DNA of 6,935 bases, taken from assembly GCA_049276515.1 (NCBI GenBank), contig JBASWO010000139.1, forward strand, positions 1 to 6,935, in the 5' to 3' direction. Below the pieces are notes generated by a model that was given only the letters and a program-made list of their open reading frames with translations, searched no databases and was not told the DNA's origin. Below, one piece after another: positions 5,360-6,935 of the stretch. Both the position numbers and the translations under genes were made by a program. Numbering within the stretch: position 1 is the first letter of the stretch; each line of letters opens with the position of its first letter. The DNA is from JAATFY01 sp049276515. Its GTDB lineage: Bacteria; Pseudomonadota; Alphaproteobacteria; UBA9219.

Positions 5360-6144
5360 TTAGCTTTACGATCGATCTCGAAGATTACACGGGACAGTAT
5401 GAACCGGATGGACGCTACGTGATTATGACGCGGCGCATTCTCGATTTATGTGACAGCATCAATTGTAAGGCGACATTTTTTATTGTTGGACGCGTCGCTG
5501 AGGGGGCTCCACGCCTTATTCAAGAAATTGCCTCAAAAGGCCATGAAGTGGCCTATCATTCCCACAACCACGTATCCTTAACGGAAGAAACACCTGAGCG
5601 CTTCAAACGAGAAAGTGACATTGATAAAGATAGATTTGAGCAATTAATTGGCTCTCGTATTATTGGGTTTCGGGCCCCTCGTTTTTCACTGACGCCAGAG
5701 AGCCAATGGGCCATTGATGTGCTTGGTGATTTAGGTTTTCGTTATTCTTCTAGCCTTATGCCTACGCACCTGTCGCGCTTTGGATTTCCTGGTGCCTCAC
5801 GCGGGGTATCCCAATGGCCAAATGGTATGGTGGAAGTGCCTCTCCCTGTTGCCGATCTTGGCCCCATGCGTATTCCTTATTTGGGTGGTATTTATTTATA
5901 TGCATTACCTAGCTTTTTAACACGCCATTGGTTGAAGCGCGCCAATCACGGTGAAATGCTATGGACCTACACGCACCCTTACGATTTTGACCTGGAAGAA
6001 CAGTTTAGGCCCATGGTTGGCGAGCCGTTTTGGGTTAGTGCCGTTTTATGGGGTGCACGCAGTTTTGCTGAAAAGAAAGTGTGCAAGCTTTTAAGTCAAG
6101 GGACAGCACCACCCTTGGGTCTTCGCGTTATCAAGCTGATCTAA
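5356..6144 (+). CDS. NodB-fold polysaccharide deacetylase (DUF3473-like)
   Basis: This is a predicted metal-dependent carbohydrate esterase (family 4 fold) that removes N-acetyl or similar groups from a glycan or lipid-linked sugar; the substrate is unknown. Catalytic motifs are present: IDLEDY (Asp7 and Asp10), KATFF (38-42), the H-x3-H metal pair in HSHNH (His68, His72), GFRAPRF with Arg106, and THPYD with His207. The opening D-x-E-D-Y, the GFRAPRFSLT motif and the C-terminal LPSFLTR plus THPYDFD resemble the DUF3473 deacetylases often linked to exosortase and exopolysaccharide loci, but no such locus is seen here. There is no signal peptide, so the enzyme should act in the cytoplasm. The GTG start at 5356 is fixed by motif 1 at residue 7 and by the GTGA overlap with yceI; there is no nearby SD, so translation likely depends on coupling. 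At 262 aa it is close to the usual length. Its stop interlocks with that of nadE. Confidence 0.9.
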   Translation: MISFTIDLEDYTGQYEPDGRYVIMTRRILDLCDSINCKATFFIVGRVAEGAPRLIQEIASKGHEVAYHSHNHVSLTEETPERFKRESDIDKDRFEQLIGSRIIGFRAPRFSLTPESQWAIDVLGDLGFRYSSSLMPTHLSRFGFPGASRGVSQWPNGMVEVPLPVADLGPMRIPYLGGIYLYALPSFLTRHWLKRANHGEMLWTYTHPYDFDLEEQFRPMVGEPFWVSAVLWGARSFAEKKVCKLLSQGTAPPLGLRVIKLI

Positions 6145-6148
6145 GCTT
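6133..6148. other. Small inverted repeat centred on the two interlocked stop codons
   Basis: AAGCT (6133-6137) and AGCTT (6144-6148) form a 5-base perfect stem with a 6-base loop, GATCTA, that contains the nadE stop and part of the deacetylase stop. Neither side has a T tract, so it is not a convincing intrinsic terminator in either direction. It is recorded because it is the only symmetrical element at this convergent junction. Confidence 0.25.
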
Positions 6149-6935
6149 CTCTGTATTTATTGGTAATGGGATAGCGGCGATCTTTACCGAGATTGCGGCG
6201 CGTAATTTTAACGCCGGGTGGTGCTTGACGACGTTTATATTCAGCTCTGTCGAGCATGGTCCAAATACGTTTAACCAGCGCCGGATCATGGCGACGCGCG
6301 ATGATATCATTCATGCCCATATCGCGCTCAATGAGGCATTCTAAAATATCATCCAACACCTCATAAGGAGGTAAGCTATCTTGATCCGTTTGATTGGGTT
6401 TTAATTCTGCGGTTGGCGCTTTGGTAAGAATACGTTCAGGCACAACGACACCTGAAGGGCCCAAAGCTGAGGCCAATTTGTTTTTGTTACGCCATTTCGC
6501 AACTTTATAAACTTCAGTTTTGTAAAGATCCTTGATAACGGCAAAGCCTCCACACAAGTCACCATAGAGTGTGCTGTAGCCAACTGACATTTCTGACTTA
6601 TTGCCGGTCGACAAAACCATCGGTCCAAATTTATTGGAGAGCGCCATCAAGAGCATACCGCGGCAGCGTGACTGCAAATTCTCTTCGGTAATATCTGCTG
6701 TTTTACCTTCAAACGTTTTGGCCAATGTTTGTGAAAAGGCCGCAACAGTTGTCGTAATAGGAATAACCTCATAGCTGCAGCCTAAAAGCTTGGCACAGGC
6801 CTCAGCATCCTCAAGACTTTCAGCTGAGGTATAGGCGGAGGGCATCATAACGGTACGCACTTTATCGGCTCCGAGAGCATCAACAGCCAGAGCTGCCACT
6901 AAAGCGCTATCAATCCCCCCAGACATGCCCAAAAC
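6141..6935 (-). CDS. nadE: Glutamine-dependent NAD(+) synthetase, C-terminal synthetase domain; 5' end outside window
   Basis: NadE makes NAD(+) from deamido-NAD(+) using ATP and ammonia, the last step of NAD synthesis, in the cytoplasm. The visible 264 codons are the synthetase domain. The PP-loop SGGIDS (6906-6923) is preceded by VLGM, the usual V-L-G-x lead-in, so the frame runs on past the window end and the TTG at 6930-6932 is not a start. Other marks are STGNKSEMSVGYSTLYGDLCGGF, KDLYKTEVYK, the TAELKPNQTDQDSLPPYEVLD segment and the C-terminal APPGVKITRRN...DRRYPITN. The NQTDQDSLPPYE and APPGVKIT blocks are typical of the long glutamine-dependent form (about 550 aa, with an N-terminal nitrilase-like amidase), which predicts the missing half upstream. 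That domain is inferred, not seen. All visible motifs are intact. It converges on the deacetylase with a 4-base overlap. Confidence 0.95.
   Translation of the reverse strand, partial: VLGMSGGIDSALVAALAVDALGADKVRTVMMPSAYTSAESLEDAEACAKLLGCSYEVIPITTTVAAFSQTLAKTFEGKTADITEENLQSRCRGMLLMALSNKFGPMVLSTGNKSEMSVGYSTLYGDLCGGFAVIKDLYKTEVYKVAKWRNKNKLASALGPSGVVVPERILTKAPTAELKPNQTDQDSLPPYEVLDDILECLIERDMGMNDIIARRHDPALVKRIWTMLDRAEYKRRQAPPGVKITRRNLGKDRRYPITNKYREA

Noticed and set aside
6097..6117. CAAGGG/CCCTTG hairpin near the end of the deacetylase gene as a terminator for either strand
   Set aside because: The 6-base stem has a 9-base loop and no T tract on either side, and it lies inside coding sequence.
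6930..6932. TTG as the start of nadE on the minus strand
   Set aside because: It falls in the VLGM lead-in to the PP-loop, and the frame continues out of the window; the family has a large N-terminal amidase domain before it.

Overview
The window looks like a compact chromosomal segment of an alphaproteobacterium with middling base composition. PurC has the alphaproteobacterial form (a basic MNRRRR-type start, YEGKAK, GPEPGTL), RecG ends in the LLYLFERD...LRAG tail I associate with that class, and GANTC sites (the CcrM target) lie in the one real intergenic region. Genus and species cannot be read from this. No rRNA, tRNA, CRISPR, insertion sequence, integrase or phage gene is visible.

Layout: (1) 1-1904, plus strand: recG, with its 5' end outside the window. 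(2) 1901-3010, minus strand: an orphan LivJ/LivK-type periplasmic binding protein whose stop codon interlocks with that of recG. (3) 3011-3157: a 147-base divergent intergenic region with a good sigma70-type promoter facing purC. (4) 3158-6144, plus strand: a tightly packed six-gene run of purC, purS, a WXXGXW-repeat lipoprotein, a 49-codon basic gene resembling the ribosome-rescue factor ArfA, a YceI-family secreted protein and a NodB-fold polysaccharide deacetylase. Three of its junctions are 4-base overlaps (ATGA, ATGA, GTGA) and the other two gaps are 32 and 12 bases, so it reads as one operon. (5) 6141-6935, minus strand: the C-terminal synthetase domain of glutamine-dependent NAD synthetase, cut by the window end, with its stop interlocked with that of the deacetylase.

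The conserved parts are housekeeping functions: fork rescue (RecG), purine synthesis (PurC, PurS) and NAD synthesis (NadE). The unusual part is what follows purS. purQ and purL commonly sit there, but here an envelope and stress group follows: lipoprotein, ArfA-like protein, YceI protein, deacetylase. The best candidate for something undescribed is the small ArfA-like gene with a GTG start at 4617. Its start codon lies inside two mutually exclusive hairpins, and it is translationally coupled to yceI. Both convergent gene pairs in the window overlap by exactly four bases through their stop codons, with no convincing intrinsic terminator, which points to strong genome compaction.
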